From contig URJL01000023.1 of NCBI GenBank assembly GCA_900548115.1, positions 1-32,087 of the forward strand: a stretch of DNA of 32,087 nt. Direction: 5' to 3'. The notes under the pieces are model-generated. The model saw only the letters and a list, made by a program, of their open reading frames with translations. It had not been told where the DNA came from and did not search any database. Origin of the DNA: an uncultured Eubacteriales bacterium (lineage in GTDB: Bacteria > Bacillota > Clostridia > Oscillospirales > CAG-382). The translations under genes and the position numbers were made by a program. Below are positions 1 through 7,971 of the stretch, piece by piece (the stretch's first letter is position 1; each line of letters opens with the position of its first letter).

Positions 1-1
1 G

Positions 2-1234
2 TTGCAGAACCCGCCGCCGAAGCCCCTTTCGACCGAAGAGCTTGACCGCGTTTATGCGCTTCCCTTTACCCGCATATGGCATCCGCGCTACGACGCCTGC
101 GGCGGGATTGCCGCGCTTTCCGAGGTCGAATTTTCGATAACGCACAACCGCGGCTGCTTCGGAGCCTGCGCTTTCTGCGCCATCGCCTACAATCAGGGAC
201 GGAACGTCCTTTCCCGCAGTGCCGAATCGGTGGTCGCCGAGGCAAAAATGCTTACGACGCTTCCGCGCTTCAAGGGCTACATACACGACGTGGGCGGCCC
301 GACCGCCAATTTCCGCCACGGACCGTGTAAAGCGGTGCGAGAAGGAAAAAAAGGAGTCTGCAACAACCGCCGCTGTCTTTCGCCGACCCCATGTAAAAAT
401 CTGATCGCCGACCACACCGAATACGTCGACATTCTGCGTCGCGTCTCGGCGCTTCCGAAGATAAAGAAAGTGTTCGTCCGCTCGGGCGTGCGGTTTGATT
501 ACGTCATGGCGGATCCCGACGGGACGTTTTTGCGCGAGCTTGTGGAAAAGCACGTCAGCGGGCAGTTAAAGGTCGCGCCCGAGCACATTTCCCCGAACGT
601 GCTTCGCTATATGGGAAAGCCCGACGTGAAGATCTACAACGCCTTTTGCAAGCGCTATTTCGAGACCACAAAGGCGTGCGGATTGGAGCAATATCTCGTT
701 CCGTATCTCATGTCGTCCCATCCCGGAAGCACGCTTTCCGACGCGATCGACCTTGCTTTGTATCTCAAAAAGGAGCACATCCGACCCGAACAGGTACAGG
801 ACTTTTATCCTACGCCCGGCACGGCGTCGACGACGATGTATTATACGGAGATCGACCCGTTTTCGGGCAAGAGCGTATACGTTCCGAAGGATTACGAGGA
901 AAAGAAAATGCAGCGCGCGCTTTTGCAGTACAACCGCAAGGAGAATCGCCCGCTCATCGAAAAAGCGATCCGCGAATCGGGTCGATACGATGCGGCAAAG
1001 GCGCTTTTGGGCGTGAGTCTTTTGCCGATGGAAAAGAACACGAAGAACTCGGGAAAAAAGAGAGAAAACCCGAGAAACGACCGTCGTGCGTCGGCAAGCG
1101 AACGGACGAAAAACGGTGCGGTGTGCCGCCCCGTCAAAAAGCTTGACCGTTCGGACAGCACAAAGGTCTACGGCTTCGGCGCGACGAGGCAAAAAGAAAC
1201 CAAAGGAGGAAAAAAGAAAAAACACGGACGGTGA
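2..1234 (+). CDS. YgiQ/UPF0313-type radical SAM protein, C-terminal part (5' end outside window)
   Basis: The frame is open from the first bases, so the N-terminal part lies upstream; the apparent TTG start is only the window edge. About 410 residues are present. The radical SAM cluster motif CX3CX2C is visible as CFGACAFC near bases 154-180, preceded by a histidine-asparagine-arginine run typical of the UPF0313/YgiQ family. These proteins bind a 4Fe-4S cluster and S-adenosylmethionine; the substrate of YgiQ proteins is not established. The last 70 or so residues are very rich in Lys, Arg and Glu and look like a disordered basic tail, as is common in the C-terminal extension of this family. 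The PspC promoter overlaps the end of this gene. I am confident of the family and cannot name a reaction. Confidence 0.88.
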   Translation: MQNPPPKPLSTEELDRVYALPFTRIWHPRYDACGGIAALSEVEFSITHNRGCFGACAFCAIAYNQGRNVLSRSAESVVAEAKMLTTLPRFKGYIHDVGGPTANFRHGPCKAVREGKKGVCNNRRCLSPTPCKNLIADHTEYVDILRRVSALPKIKKVFVRSGVRFDYVMADPDGTFLRELVEKHVSGQLKVAPEHISPNVLRYMGKPDVKIYNAFCKRYFETTKACGLEQYLVPYLMSSHPGSTLSDAIDLALYLKKEHIRPEQVQDFYPTPGTASTTMYYTEIDPFSGKSVYVPKDYEEKKMQRALLQYNRKENRPLIEKAIRESGRYDAAKALLGVSLLPMEKNTKNSGKKRENPRNDRRASASERTKNGAVCRPVKKLDRSDSTKVYGFGATRQKETKGGKKKKHGR

Positions 1235-1263
1235 TGGACATTCCCGCATTTTGGATGTATACT
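1235..1263 (+). promoter_or_regulatory. Sigma-A-type promoter for the PspC-domain gene
   Basis: TGGACA at 1235-1240 (one mismatch to TTGACA) and TATACT at 1258-1263 are separated by exactly 17 bases. The pair starts directly after the ygiQ stop codon and lies about 40 bases upstream of the small PspC gene, which has a good ribosome binding site (ACGGAGG) of its own. Confidence 0.6.
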
Positions 1264-1300
1264 GTAAATATCGTAAGAAGAAACATACGGAGGTATTATT

Positions 1301-1483
1301 ATGAAGCGTTTATATAAATCCCGCACCGACCGCAAAATTTTCGGCGTGTGCGGCGGAATTGCCGAGTATTTCAATATCGATTCGACCGTGGTGCGGCTGA
1401 TCGCCGTGATCTTGGTGTTCGGATGCGGAACGGGAATATTGGCGTATCTTGTGGCGGCGCTGGTCATGTCCGACGAGCCGTAA
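1301..1483 (+). CDS. Small PspC-domain membrane protein
   Basis: This 60-residue protein is essentially one PspC domain. It opens with a short basic segment (KRLYKSRTDRKIFGVCGG), followed by IAEYFNIDSTVVRL, which is the signature of the family, and then one hydrophobic helix at about residues 32-55. PspC-domain proteins are inner-membrane components of envelope-stress responses in Proteobacteria. Stand-alone PspC peptides of this size are common in Firmicutes, where the role is less clear. ATG at 1301 follows the ribosome binding site GGAGG at about 1290. It has its own promoter and is followed by a strong terminator, so it is probably transcribed alone. Confidence 0.88.
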   Translation: MKRLYKSRTDRKIFGVCGGIAEYFNIDSTVVRLIAVILVFGCGTGILAYLVAALVMSDEP

Positions 1484-1517
1484 GAAAAAACGGTTCGAAA
1501 AACAAATCGGTGAAAGT

Positions 1518-1550
1518 GATCCGAAAAAGGGAACTTTTTCGGATCTTTTT
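1518..1550 (+). terminator. Intrinsic terminator after the PspC gene
   Basis: A perfect 12-bp stem, GATCCGAAAAAG (1518-1529) with CTTTTTCGGATC (1534-1545), closes a GGAA tetraloop and is followed by five T (1546-1550). It separates the PspC gene from the ftsEX operon. Confidence 0.85.
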
Positions 1551-1639
1551 CCGTCTTTTTCGGGGGTGTTTTGCGAAAAAGTGTGCAAAAGGAGCAAAAA
1601 TATCCGCTCGGGTGCTGACAATTTGTTCACATTATCCTC

Positions 1640-1668
1640 TTTAATTGCCTTCCTTTTTGTGGTAGAAT
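1640..1668 (+). promoter_or_regulatory. Possible extended -10 promoter for ftsEX
   Basis: TAGAAT at 1663-1668 is preceded by TG with one spacer base, giving an extended -10 element. The -35 region 17 bases upstream (TTTAAT) is poor. It is the best candidate between the terminator at 1550 and ftsE at 1757, but it is weak by sequence alone. Confidence 0.35.
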
Positions 1669-1756
1669 AATTCTGTATTGATATGCGTATGAGTGCGCAA
1701 AAAAAGCGCACGGGACGATAAAGAACCGAAAAATTCAAGAATCGGAGGGAACCGTA

Positions 1757-2452
1757 TTGATCGAATTTAAAAACGTATGTAAATCCTACGGTAAGGATGC
1801 GACCGTATTAAAGGATCTGAATCTTAAAATCGAAGACGGCGAATTTGTTTTCATCGTCGGACATTCGGGAGCGGGCAAAACGACGCTGACAAAGCTTCTT
1901 CTGCGCGAGGAAAAAGTGACCTCGGGCACGCTCCATATCGATAAATACAAGCTGGAAAAACTGCGCAATTTCCGCGTTCCGTATTTCCGCCGCCGCATCG
2001 GCGTCGTTTTCCAGGATTTCAAGCTTTTGCAGAATAAAACCGTTTACGAAAACGTCGCTTTTGCGCTCGAGATCGTCGGCGTTCCGAAAAAATTCATCAA
2101 GGAGCGCGTGCCGTATTTTCTTTCTCTGGTCGAGCTTCAGGACAAGGCATCGTATTTTCCGCGCCAGCTTTCGGGCGGCGAAAAACAGCGCGTCTGCCTT
2201 GCGCGTGCGCTCATCAACAAGCCCGAGATCATCATAGCCGACGAGCCGACGGGAAACCTCGATCCCGATCTGAGCTTTGACATCATGGATCTTTTGGTGC
2301 GCATCAATCAGGTGACGGGACGAACCGTCATTGTGGTAACGCACGAAAAGGAATTGGTCGATCATTTTAACAAGCGTGTGGTTCTCATCGAAAACGGCAC
2401 GGTGGTCAGTGACCGAAAAGCGGGAGGATACGACGATGCGCAGACGATATAG
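1757..2452 (+). CDS. ftsE: Cell division ATP-binding protein FtsE
   Basis: This is the 231-residue ATPase of the FtsEX ABC-type complex, which couples ATP hydrolysis in the cytoplasm to activation of peptidoglycan hydrolases outside the membrane. Walker A (GHSGAGKTT, near residue 36), the ABC signature (LSGGEKQR, near residue 138) and Walker B followed by the D-loop (IIADEPTGNLD) are all intact. The start is TTG at 1757, set by the ribosome binding site GGAGGG at about 1744-1749; no in-frame ATG fits as well. The reading frame runs 17 bases into ftsX, so the two are translationally coupled. The downstream M23 peptidase is the expected partner. The length is typical of the family. Confidence 0.96.
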   Translation: MIEFKNVCKSYGKDATVLKDLNLKIEDGEFVFIVGHSGAGKTTLTKLLLREEKVTSGTLHIDKYKLEKLRNFRVPYFRRRIGVVFQDFKLLQNKTVYENVAFALEIVGVPKKFIKERVPYFLSLVELQDKASYFPRQLSGGEKQRVCLARALINKPEIIIADEPTGNLDPDLSFDIMDLLVRINQVTGRTVIVVTHEKELVDHFNKRVVLIENGTVVSDRKAGGYDDAQTI

Positions 2453-3341
2453 TATTTCTTATTTTTTCTCGACCGGCTTTAAAAGCTTTTTCCGCAACGG
2501 CTTCATGAGCGCCGCCGCCATCGTTATTTTGGTGTGCGCCATGCTGATCTGCGGAAGCTTTCTTCTTTTGCTGGTCAACATCGATTACAACATCGAAAAG
2601 ATTGACGACTTTAACGAGGTCGTGGTCTTTGCAAAGCTGGACGCAGACGAGGAACAGATAAAACAAATCGAAGCCGAGATCGGCAAGCTCGACAAATATG
2701 TCGCCTCCTGCACCTTCATTTCCAAAGCCGAATCGCTCGAGAGCGAACGAGAAAAATACGGTACGGAATATGCCCATCTTTTCGACCGTTACAGCGAAAA
2801 CGAAGAGGAAAACCCGCTTCCCGATACTTTTCGTGTTGAATACAAAGACGTAAACGACGTGGATGTTCTGGTCTATTCGCTCGAGCAGATCGACGGCGTG
2901 GACAAGGTGAAGGACCGCACCGATATCGCAAGCAACATCGACAAGCTGAAAAAGGTCATCATGATCGTTTGCCTTGTGCTGACGGGCATGTTGCTCGTCG
3001 TTTCGCTGTTCATCATCATGAACACCATCCGCCTGACCATGAAGTCCCGCGAGGTGGAGATCACCATCATGCGCTACATCGGCGCGACGAACACCTTCAT
3101 CACGCTTCCGTTTATCGTAGAATCGATGGTGGTTGCCGTTCTTTCGACGGTGATCGCGTTTCTCCTCCAGACCTATTCCTACAGCTATATAACCGGTTCG
3201 GTCATCGCCGATTACGGCATTGTCGAGACCGTGCCCTTTACCGACGTGCAGTGGTATGTGCTGGGCGGCTTTGCCGCCGTTTCGACGGTGCTCTGCATCC
3301 TCGGCACGATCCTTTCCACCCGCCGCTATATGAAGGCATGA
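2436..3341 (+). CDS. ftsX: Cell division permease-like protein FtsX
   Basis: I place the start at ATG 2436, which follows the ribosome binding site GGGAGG (2422-2427) and overlaps the end of ftsE by 17 bases. This gives 301 residues. One transmembrane helix lies near the N terminus (about residues 22-50). An extracellular loop of roughly 120 residues follows, rich in Glu and Lys, and then three helices in the C-terminal FtsX/MacB-type domain. FtsX transmits the ATPase cycle of FtsE to extracellular peptidoglycan hydrolase activators through the large loop. The order FtsE-FtsX-M23-S41 seen here is a familiar Firmicutes arrangement. Family assignment is secure from the fold pattern and neighbourhood. 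Confidence 0.95.
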   Translation: MRRRYSISYFFSTGFKSFFRNGFMSAAAIVILVCAMLICGSFLLLLVNIDYNIEKIDDFNEVVVFAKLDADEEQIKQIEAEIGKLDKYVASCTFISKAESLESEREKYGTEYAHLFDRYSENEEENPLPDTFRVEYKDVNDVDVLVYSLEQIDGVDKVKDRTDIASNIDKLKKVIMIVCLVLTGMLLVVSLFIIMNTIRLTMKSREVEITIMRYIGATNTFITLPFIVESMVVAVLSTVIAFLLQTYSYSYITGSVIADYGIVETVPFTDVQWYVLGGFAAVSTVLCILGTILSTRRYMKA

Positions 3342-3390
3342 CGTTTATCCGAAAAAGACGAAAAAGAACCGAAGTAAGGAGGAACCTTGC

Positions 3391-4569
3391 ATGAACGAAA
3401 CGAAAAAACGGTTTTTATCCGTACTTTGTCTCGGGGCGATTTTGCTCACGGGTGCGCTTTTCGGCGCAAAAAACGAAACACTTGCCGCGGGAGACGATCC
3501 TGCAACGCAAATCAAAAATCTTGAAAAAGACCTTGCCGGTGTGCGCAACGAGCGCAGTGCCGCCCAGCAGGCACTTAACCGTGCCAAGAGCGGAAAGAGC
3601 GCCCAGATCGCGCTCAAGGAGCAATATGACCGCGAGATCGTCGCCATTGACGAACAGCTGCGCACGACCGACGCTTTGATCGAGCAATATGAACTGAGCA
3701 TTTCCGAAACACAGCAGAACATCGAAGAGCTTGTCGCCGAGCAGGGAAGTCAGCAGGAGCTTTTCGACGAAATGGTGCGTATGTCCTTCGAATACGGAAG
3801 CGACAGCTATCTTGAGCTTTTGTTCGGCGCGGAGGATTTTTCGGATTTTCTCTCGCGTATTGATCTTATTTCCTATCACCTCTCGTACAACCGCAGCGTC
3901 ATCGAAAAAATGAAAGAGGTGGAGGACAATCTGCATACGAACGAAGAAAATCTTCGTTCCTCCAAAGAAAATCTTGAAAACTACAAGCAGTCTAAGGAGA
4001 CGCTCCGCGAGGAATTCGAAACCAAGAGCGCCGAGTCGACCGCTCTGATTTCCCGTCTTGCCGACGATGAAGCCGAAGCGGCGGCGGCTCTCAAGATCAT
4101 TCAGGAGTCCGAAAAGAAGCTGCAAAACGACATTGAAGCGCTGACCCGCGAGCTGAACAGCACGTCGACCTATTCGGGCGGGAAATTCAAATGGCCGCTT
4201 GCCACGAGCGGCACCAATACCTCCGGTTGGGAATGGCGAACCAATCCGATCACCAAAAGAAGGGAATTTCATAACGGTATTGACATCGCCGCGCCCAAGG
4301 GAACCAATATCTATGCCGCCGCCGACGGAACCGTCGTGAAGTGCGAATGGTACGGCGGCTACGGAAACTGCGTTATCATCAATCACGGCGGCGGAGTCAT
4401 GACGCTGTACGGTCATTGCAATTCGCTGAACGTGAAAAACGGACAGTCGGTCAAGGCGGGCGATGTTATCGCCTATGTCGGCACGACGGGACAGTCGACG
4501 GGCTACCATCTGCATTTCACCGTTTACGAAGGCAAGACGGCGGTCAATCCGTGGAACTATCTGAAATAA
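3391..4569 (+). CDS. Secreted coiled-coil M23 (LytM) murein hydrolase, likely FtsEX partner
   Basis: This 392-residue protein has an N-terminal signal peptide (hydrophobic stretch at about residues 9-26, ending near LAAG). A long coiled coil at about residues 38-255 is rich in Glu, Gln, Lys and Leu heptads, and a LytM/M23 domain occupies about 280-390. Zinc and catalytic residues are present: H294 and D298 in HNGID, and HLH at 373-375. Because these are intact, it could be an active DD-endopeptidase. The classical EnvC lacks catalytic residues and only activates amidases. The coiled coil is the expected docking element for the FtsX loop. The start ATG 3391 follows AAGGAGG. The gene lies 49 bases after ftsX, in the same apparent operon. 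Confidence 0.93.
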   Translation: MNETKKRFLSVLCLGAILLTGALFGAKNETLAAGDDPATQIKNLEKDLAGVRNERSAAQQALNRAKSGKSAQIALKEQYDREIVAIDEQLRTTDALIEQYELSISETQQNIEELVAEQGSQQELFDEMVRMSFEYGSDSYLELLFGAEDFSDFLSRIDLISYHLSYNRSVIEKMKEVEDNLHTNEENLRSSKENLENYKQSKETLREEFETKSAESTALISRLADDEAEAAAALKIIQESEKKLQNDIEALTRELNSTSTYSGGKFKWPLATSGTNTSGWEWRTNPITKRREFHNGIDIAAPKGTNIYAAADGTVVKCEWYGGYGNCVIINHGGGVMTLYGHCNSLNVKNGQSVKAGDVIAYVGTTGQSTGYHLHFTVYEGKTAVNPWNYLK

Positions 4570-4603
4570 AAATGTGCGTCAACACGGAAAAGAGGTGCCT
4601 TTT

Positions 4604-5890
4604 TTGAAAAAACGAAGAATTTCACCGAGCGTGTGCCTTGTATTGATGATCATTGCGGCGTTTGTGTCCTTTCAAATAACCTACAGCTTTCTCACCAACC
4701 GCTACGAAAGCACGATCTACGGCTTCAACAAATGGTCGCAGGTCAACTCGTCGCTTGACGACATCGAAAAGATCGTGGGCGAGGATTCCGACGGAAAATG
4801 GCAGCGAATTTATACGACCCTTGCCGAGGTCGACCGCTATACGCGGGCGGGCTATGTCGGGACGCTGAACGAAGAGGATCTTTTGACCCATACGCTCGAC
4901 GGCTACGTTTACGGTACGGGCGACAAATATGCCGCGTATATGCCGCCGTCGGAGTACGAGGCGTTTACAAAATCGTCGGTCGAGGGTTCGATCGTCGGTA
5001 TCGGCGTTCGCATCGCTTACGATAACACGTTCGGCGGCATTTATATCACCGCCGTCGTCCCCGATTCTCCCGCCGAGGCGGCAGGTCTTGCGGCGGGCGA
5101 CGTTATTGTCGCCGTCGAAGGCAATAATGTTTCCGAGTTCGGCTATTATCAGGCGTATAATCTCATAAAGTCGGGTGCGGAGGGCGAGAACTGCAATCTT
5201 ACCGTTGCGACGAAGAGCAGCGATTATACCGACCGCGTTGACGTGACGCTCTCCCGCGCGGTCGTCAAGACCAAAACCGTGACGACCCGCATGCTCGATG
5301 CCGACACGGCGTATGTGCAGATCATCGAATTTGATATTCCCACGACCGAAGAGTTTACGACGGCGATGGACGCGCTGATTGCGGACGGCACCAAGCGCTT
5401 CGTCTTTGACGTGCGCAACAACCCCGGCGGAAATGTGACGGCGGTGTGCGGCGTTCTCGATTATCTGCTTCCCGAAGGTCCGATCATCCGAACGTATACG
5501 GGGTCGGGCGAGGAAAACACCGTAAACTCCGACGCGAAGTGTCTTGACGCTCCGATGGCGGTGCTGATCAACGGAAACACGGCGAGCGGCGGCGAGCTTT
5601 TCACCGCGGCGCTGCGCGATTATAACAAAGCGACGGTTATCGGAACGACCAGCTTCGGCAAGGGAACCATGCAGACGGTCGTCCCGCTTTCAAACGGCGG
5701 AGCTTTGAAGATCTCCACCGAAATGTACAATCCGCCCTACGGTGAGAACTATGAGGGCGTCGGAATTACGCCCGACAAGACGGTCGAGCTTTCCGAAGAG
5801 GCGCTTGCGAACTTCTACCGCCTGACCGACGAGGAGGACGTACAGCTGATGGCGGCGCTGGACGAAGTGCGGAATATGCCGCTGCAATAA
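4604..5890 (+). CDS. S41-family C-terminal processing protease (Ctp), membrane-anchored
   Basis: I choose the TTG at 4604 as the start because AGAGGTG (4591-4597) sits 6-7 bases upstream; an in-frame GTG at 4574 is the alternative. This gives 428 residues. An N-terminal signal anchor (about residues 6-30) is followed by an S41 cap region, a PDZ domain (about 115-200) and the S41 protease fold. The catalytic Ser is S328 in NTASGGE and the general-base Lys is K353 in FGKGT, 25 residues apart as expected for the Ser-Lys dyad. These proteases act outside the membrane on unfolded or C-terminally tagged proteins and, in several bacteria, regulate peptidoglycan hydrolases. Its place behind ftsEX-M23 fits that role, but the substrate is inferred. 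Confidence 0.92.
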   Translation: MKKRRISPSVCLVLMIIAAFVSFQITYSFLTNRYESTIYGFNKWSQVNSSLDDIEKIVGEDSDGKWQRIYTTLAEVDRYTRAGYVGTLNEEDLLTHTLDGYVYGTGDKYAAYMPPSEYEAFTKSSVEGSIVGIGVRIAYDNTFGGIYITAVVPDSPAEAAGLAAGDVIVAVEGNNVSEFGYYQAYNLIKSGAEGENCNLTVATKSSDYTDRVDVTLSRAVVKTKTVTTRMLDADTAYVQIIEFDIPTTEEFTTAMDALIADGTKRFVFDVRNNPGGNVTAVCGVLDYLLPEGPIIRTYTGSGEENTVNSDAKCLDAPMAVLINGNTASGGELFTAALRDYNKATVIGTTSFGKGTMQTVVPLSNGGALKISTEMYNPPYGENYEGVGITPDKTVELSEEALANFYRLTDEEDVQLMAALDEVRNMPLQ

Positions 5891-5934
5891 GCCCCTTGCC
5901 GCAGAGAACGAAAACCATTAAACAAGGAGAAAAA

Positions 5935-6402
5935 ATGGCGGAAAAGAAACAGGAAAAGATCGCCGCGCAGAATAAAAAAGCCTATCATGATTTTTTCGTC
6001 GAGGAGACCTATGAGGCGGGGATCGCGCTTACCGGAACCGAAGTCAAAAGCGTCCGCGCGAGCGCCGTCAATATGAAGGATTCCTACTGCTATGTCGAAA
6101 AGGGCGAGCTTTTCTGCACCGGCGTACACATCAGCCCCTATGAAAAGGGCAATATTTTCAACCCCGATCCGATGCGTGTCCGCAAGCTTTTGATGCATAA
6201 AAAAGAGATCTTAAAGCTTTTCGGGCTGGTCGGAAAAGAGGGGTACACTCTTGTGCCGCTGAAGCTCTATTTTTCGGGCTCGCGCGTCAAGGTTCAGGTC
6301 GGACTTTGCAAGGGTAAAAAGAATTATGACAAGCGTGATTCCGAGGCGAAAAAGCAGGCAAATCGGGATATTGAGCGCTATACGAAGGGAATCAATCGGT
6401 GA
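5935..6402 (+). CDS. smpB: SsrA-binding protein SmpB (trans-translation)
   Basis: ATG 5935 follows AAGGAG (5924-5929) and gives 155 residues, the usual SmpB length; a longer in-frame start at 5896 lacks a ribosome binding site. Family hallmarks are the KKAYHDFFVEETYEAGIAL start of the OB-fold, the GTEVKSVR motif and the basic C-terminal tail with KKNYDKR. SmpB brings tmRNA to stalled ribosomes so that the nascent peptide is tagged and the ribosome released. No tmRNA gene was seen in this window. The following gene starts with a GTGA overlap of the smpB stop codon, so the two are likely co-translated. Confidence 0.97.
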   Translation: MAEKKQEKIAAQNKKAYHDFFVEETYEAGIALTGTEVKSVRASAVNMKDSYCYVEKGELFCTGVHISPYEKGNIFNPDPMRVRKLLMHKKEILKLFGLVGKEGYTLVPLKLYFSGSRVKVQVGLCKGKKNYDKRDSEAKKQANRDIERYTKGINR

Positions 6403-6998
6403 GCGGGACCATGAACGGGACAAAAAACGAGCCGACGGGCGGCAATGTGGTTTTACGTTTTACAAAAGGACTGCTTGACAAAGACAGTTACCGCCGCATA
6501 AAGGAGCAAGTCGCCTCCTTTTCAACGGGACATAAGGTCTTTGTCATGACGGTTGAAAACGACGATGCCGATACACTGGCAAAAATGGTCACACCCGCAG
6601 CGATTTTTGTCGATTTTGCCGTGATGGAGTCGATGGACGAACGGGAAAGCACGCTTCACATGCTCAAAAGGCTTTCGATTCTCACGCGGCAGATCCTTTC
6701 GCATTACAAAACCGTGACCGAAAATCCGAAGGACGGCTCGAAGACCGAGGCGGACTGCCGGCTGAGTATTGTCACGCCGTCGGCGCACATTCATCCCCCC
6801 GAAAACGTTTCGGACAAAAAATACGAGCGCTGTGTGCGCGAAGCGCTTCTCTGCGCTCGACGTCTTGCCGAAGAGGGGAAAAGCGATATGCTGATCTATT
6901 ACGGAAACGACGGCATGCTCCGCACCGAGAGCAAGGAGGATTATGTCCGAAGAGTCTACGCGGGCATAAGCGCGGACGAAAACGAGAATGAGTTCTGA
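6399..6998 (+). CDS. Hypothetical cytoplasmic protein coupled to smpB
   Basis: I do not recognise this 199-residue protein. It has no signal peptide and no transmembrane segment. The start GTG 6399 overlaps the smpB stop codon; ATG 6411 is an alternative. The middle (about residues 20-120) alternates short hydrophobic strands such as HKVFVMTVEN and PAAIFVDFAVM with helices containing MLKRLSILTRQILSHY. The end is acidic (SADENENEF). The codon use matches the neighbours and the frame has no shadow-like bias, so it is very likely a real gene. It is followed by a gap and a new promoter, so it is the last gene of the smpB transcript. No function is proposed. Confidence 0.7.
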   Translation: MSGTMNGTKNEPTGGNVVLRFTKGLLDKDSYRRIKEQVASFSTGHKVFVMTVENDDADTLAKMVTPAAIFVDFAVMESMDERESTLHMLKRLSILTRQILSHYKTVTENPKDGSKTEADCRLSIVTPSAHIHPPENVSDKKYERCVREALLCARRLAEEGKSDMLIYYGNDGMLRTESKEDYVRRVYAGISADENENEF

Positions 6999-7057
6999 AA
7001 TTGTTGATGCTTTTTGAATAAATCGCACTTTTTTGAACAAAAAACAGCTAAAAAAGG

Positions 7058-7086
7058 TTGACAAATTCGGATTCGTTCGGTATAAT
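7058..7086 (+). promoter_or_regulatory. Consensus sigma-A promoter for the dockerin gene
   Basis: TTGACA (7058-7063) and TATAAT (7081-7086) match the consensus at all twelve positions with a 17-base spacer. The start codon of the dockerin gene is 57 bases downstream of the -10 element. Expression is expected to be strong unless a repressor acts. Confidence 0.9.
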
Positions 7087-7143
7087 AATATCGTAATGTA
7101 CCGTACGCTTCTTTCGGAATGAATGAAAAAAGGAGAAACGACT

Positions 7144-7746
7144 ATGAAAAAGTTTTTATCTGTCCTGCTTGCGGGGCTTCTGACCTTGGGTATGCTTTGT
7201 TTCACGGCCGCTGCCGAGACTCCTTTGGGAGTTGGGTCGGTTACACTGAAGGATGTTGCGGAGAGTGAAGATCTTGCAACCCTCACCTTCCGCTGTGCCA
7301 CGAGCGAGGATATTCGCTATATGACCGTCCTTCTCACCACGGTAGAGGTTACTGCCGGTATGAGTGCTCTTCCTTTTGACGATATTATTCACATCGATCA
7401 GGTTGAGCGTAATGCCGAGGGAATTTATTCTTTCAATATAAACCGTGCGCGCATCCCCGAGGGCACCAAGTCGCTGTACCTCAAGGTGGGCGGCACGTCG
7501 GTCAACGAGCCGTATGACGGCGTGATTGCACTCAAGAGCGTTCTGAAGGGCGACTGCGACGGAAACGGAACGGTCGAATCGACCGATCTTATCGTTCTTC
7601 GCCAGTATCTTGCCGGTCTCGGCGGAGTTACCATTGATTTGGAAGCCGCCAATGTCGACACGAGTGACGGAACCGACGCGGTCGACGCAAAGGATCTTGC
7701 AAAGTTGAGACAGTTCTTTGCCGGTCTTATCAGCTCGCTTGACTGA
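7144..7746 (+). CDS. Secreted protein with C-terminal type I-like dockerin domain
   Basis: The start is ATG 7144 after AAGGAG; an upstream in-frame ATG at 7123 would put the ribosome binding site inside the gene. The protein has 200 residues. A signal peptide (about 1-25, hydrophobic core LSVLLAGLLTLGMLCF) ends near AAAET. Residues 26-130 look like a beta-sandwich with no family I can name. Residues 137-200 form a dockerin-like pair. The first calcium loop starts DCDGNGTVESTDL at D137 and is followed by a helix with LRQYLAGL. The second half (VDTSDGTDAVDAKDL with LRQFFAGL) is spread by extra residues and may bind calcium less well. Dockerins usually bind a cohesin on a scaffold; no cohesin gene is in the window. 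Confidence 0.88.
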   Translation: MKKFLSVLLAGLLTLGMLCFTAAAETPLGVGSVTLKDVAESEDLATLTFRCATSEDIRYMTVLLTTVEVTAGMSALPFDDIIHIDQVERNAEGIYSFNINRARIPEGTKSLYLKVGGTSVNEPYDGVIALKSVLKGDCDGNGTVESTDLIVLRQYLAGLGGVTIDLEAANVDTSDGTDAVDAKDLAKLRQFFAGLISSLD

Positions 7747-7752
7747 TGAGAG

Positions 7753-7834
7753 GAACATCACGGTGCTTTGCCGAGAGAAAGGCTTTTGAAATTTCATTTT
7801 CGAATCGGTGTTTGTCTCGGCGGTTTTGATGTTC
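7753..7834 (+). other. Nested inverted repeats downstream of the dockerin gene (possible structured RNA)
   Basis: Two perfect inverted pairs are nested: GAACATCA (7753-7760) with TGATGTTC (7827-7834), and inside it GCCGAGA (7770-7776) with TCTCGGC (7815-7821). The intrinsic terminator at 7851 follows directly. The region could be a folded 3' untranslated region or a small RNA released from it. No covariation data are available. Confidence 0.4.
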
Positions 7835-7850
7835 AAACAACGAAATTGTG

Positions 7851-7883
7851 TCCCGCATCGCCGAAAGGCGGTGCGGGATTTTT
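7851..7883 (+). terminator. Intrinsic terminator after the dockerin gene
   Basis: A 12-bp stem with one G-T pair is formed by TCCCGCATCGCC (7851-7862) and GGCGGTGCGGGA (7867-7878), with a GAAA tetraloop. Five T follow (7879-7883). Confidence 0.88.
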
Positions 7884-7971
7884 CTGCACCGATTCCGCGT
7901 GACTCCGCGCGGATTTGTGCGGAAACAAAAAGCACGTTTGTAGTTTCGCGATTTTTCGGAAAGGAAGCATT

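Noticed and set aside
3415..4515. A 366-codon minus-strand frame opposite the M23 peptidase gene
   Set aside because: It is the antisense shadow of the peptidase. The motifs of the + strand product are decisive.
5896..5934. A longer smpB starting at 5896
   Set aside because: ATG 5935 has AAGGAG at the right distance and gives the usual SmpB length; the upstream start has none.
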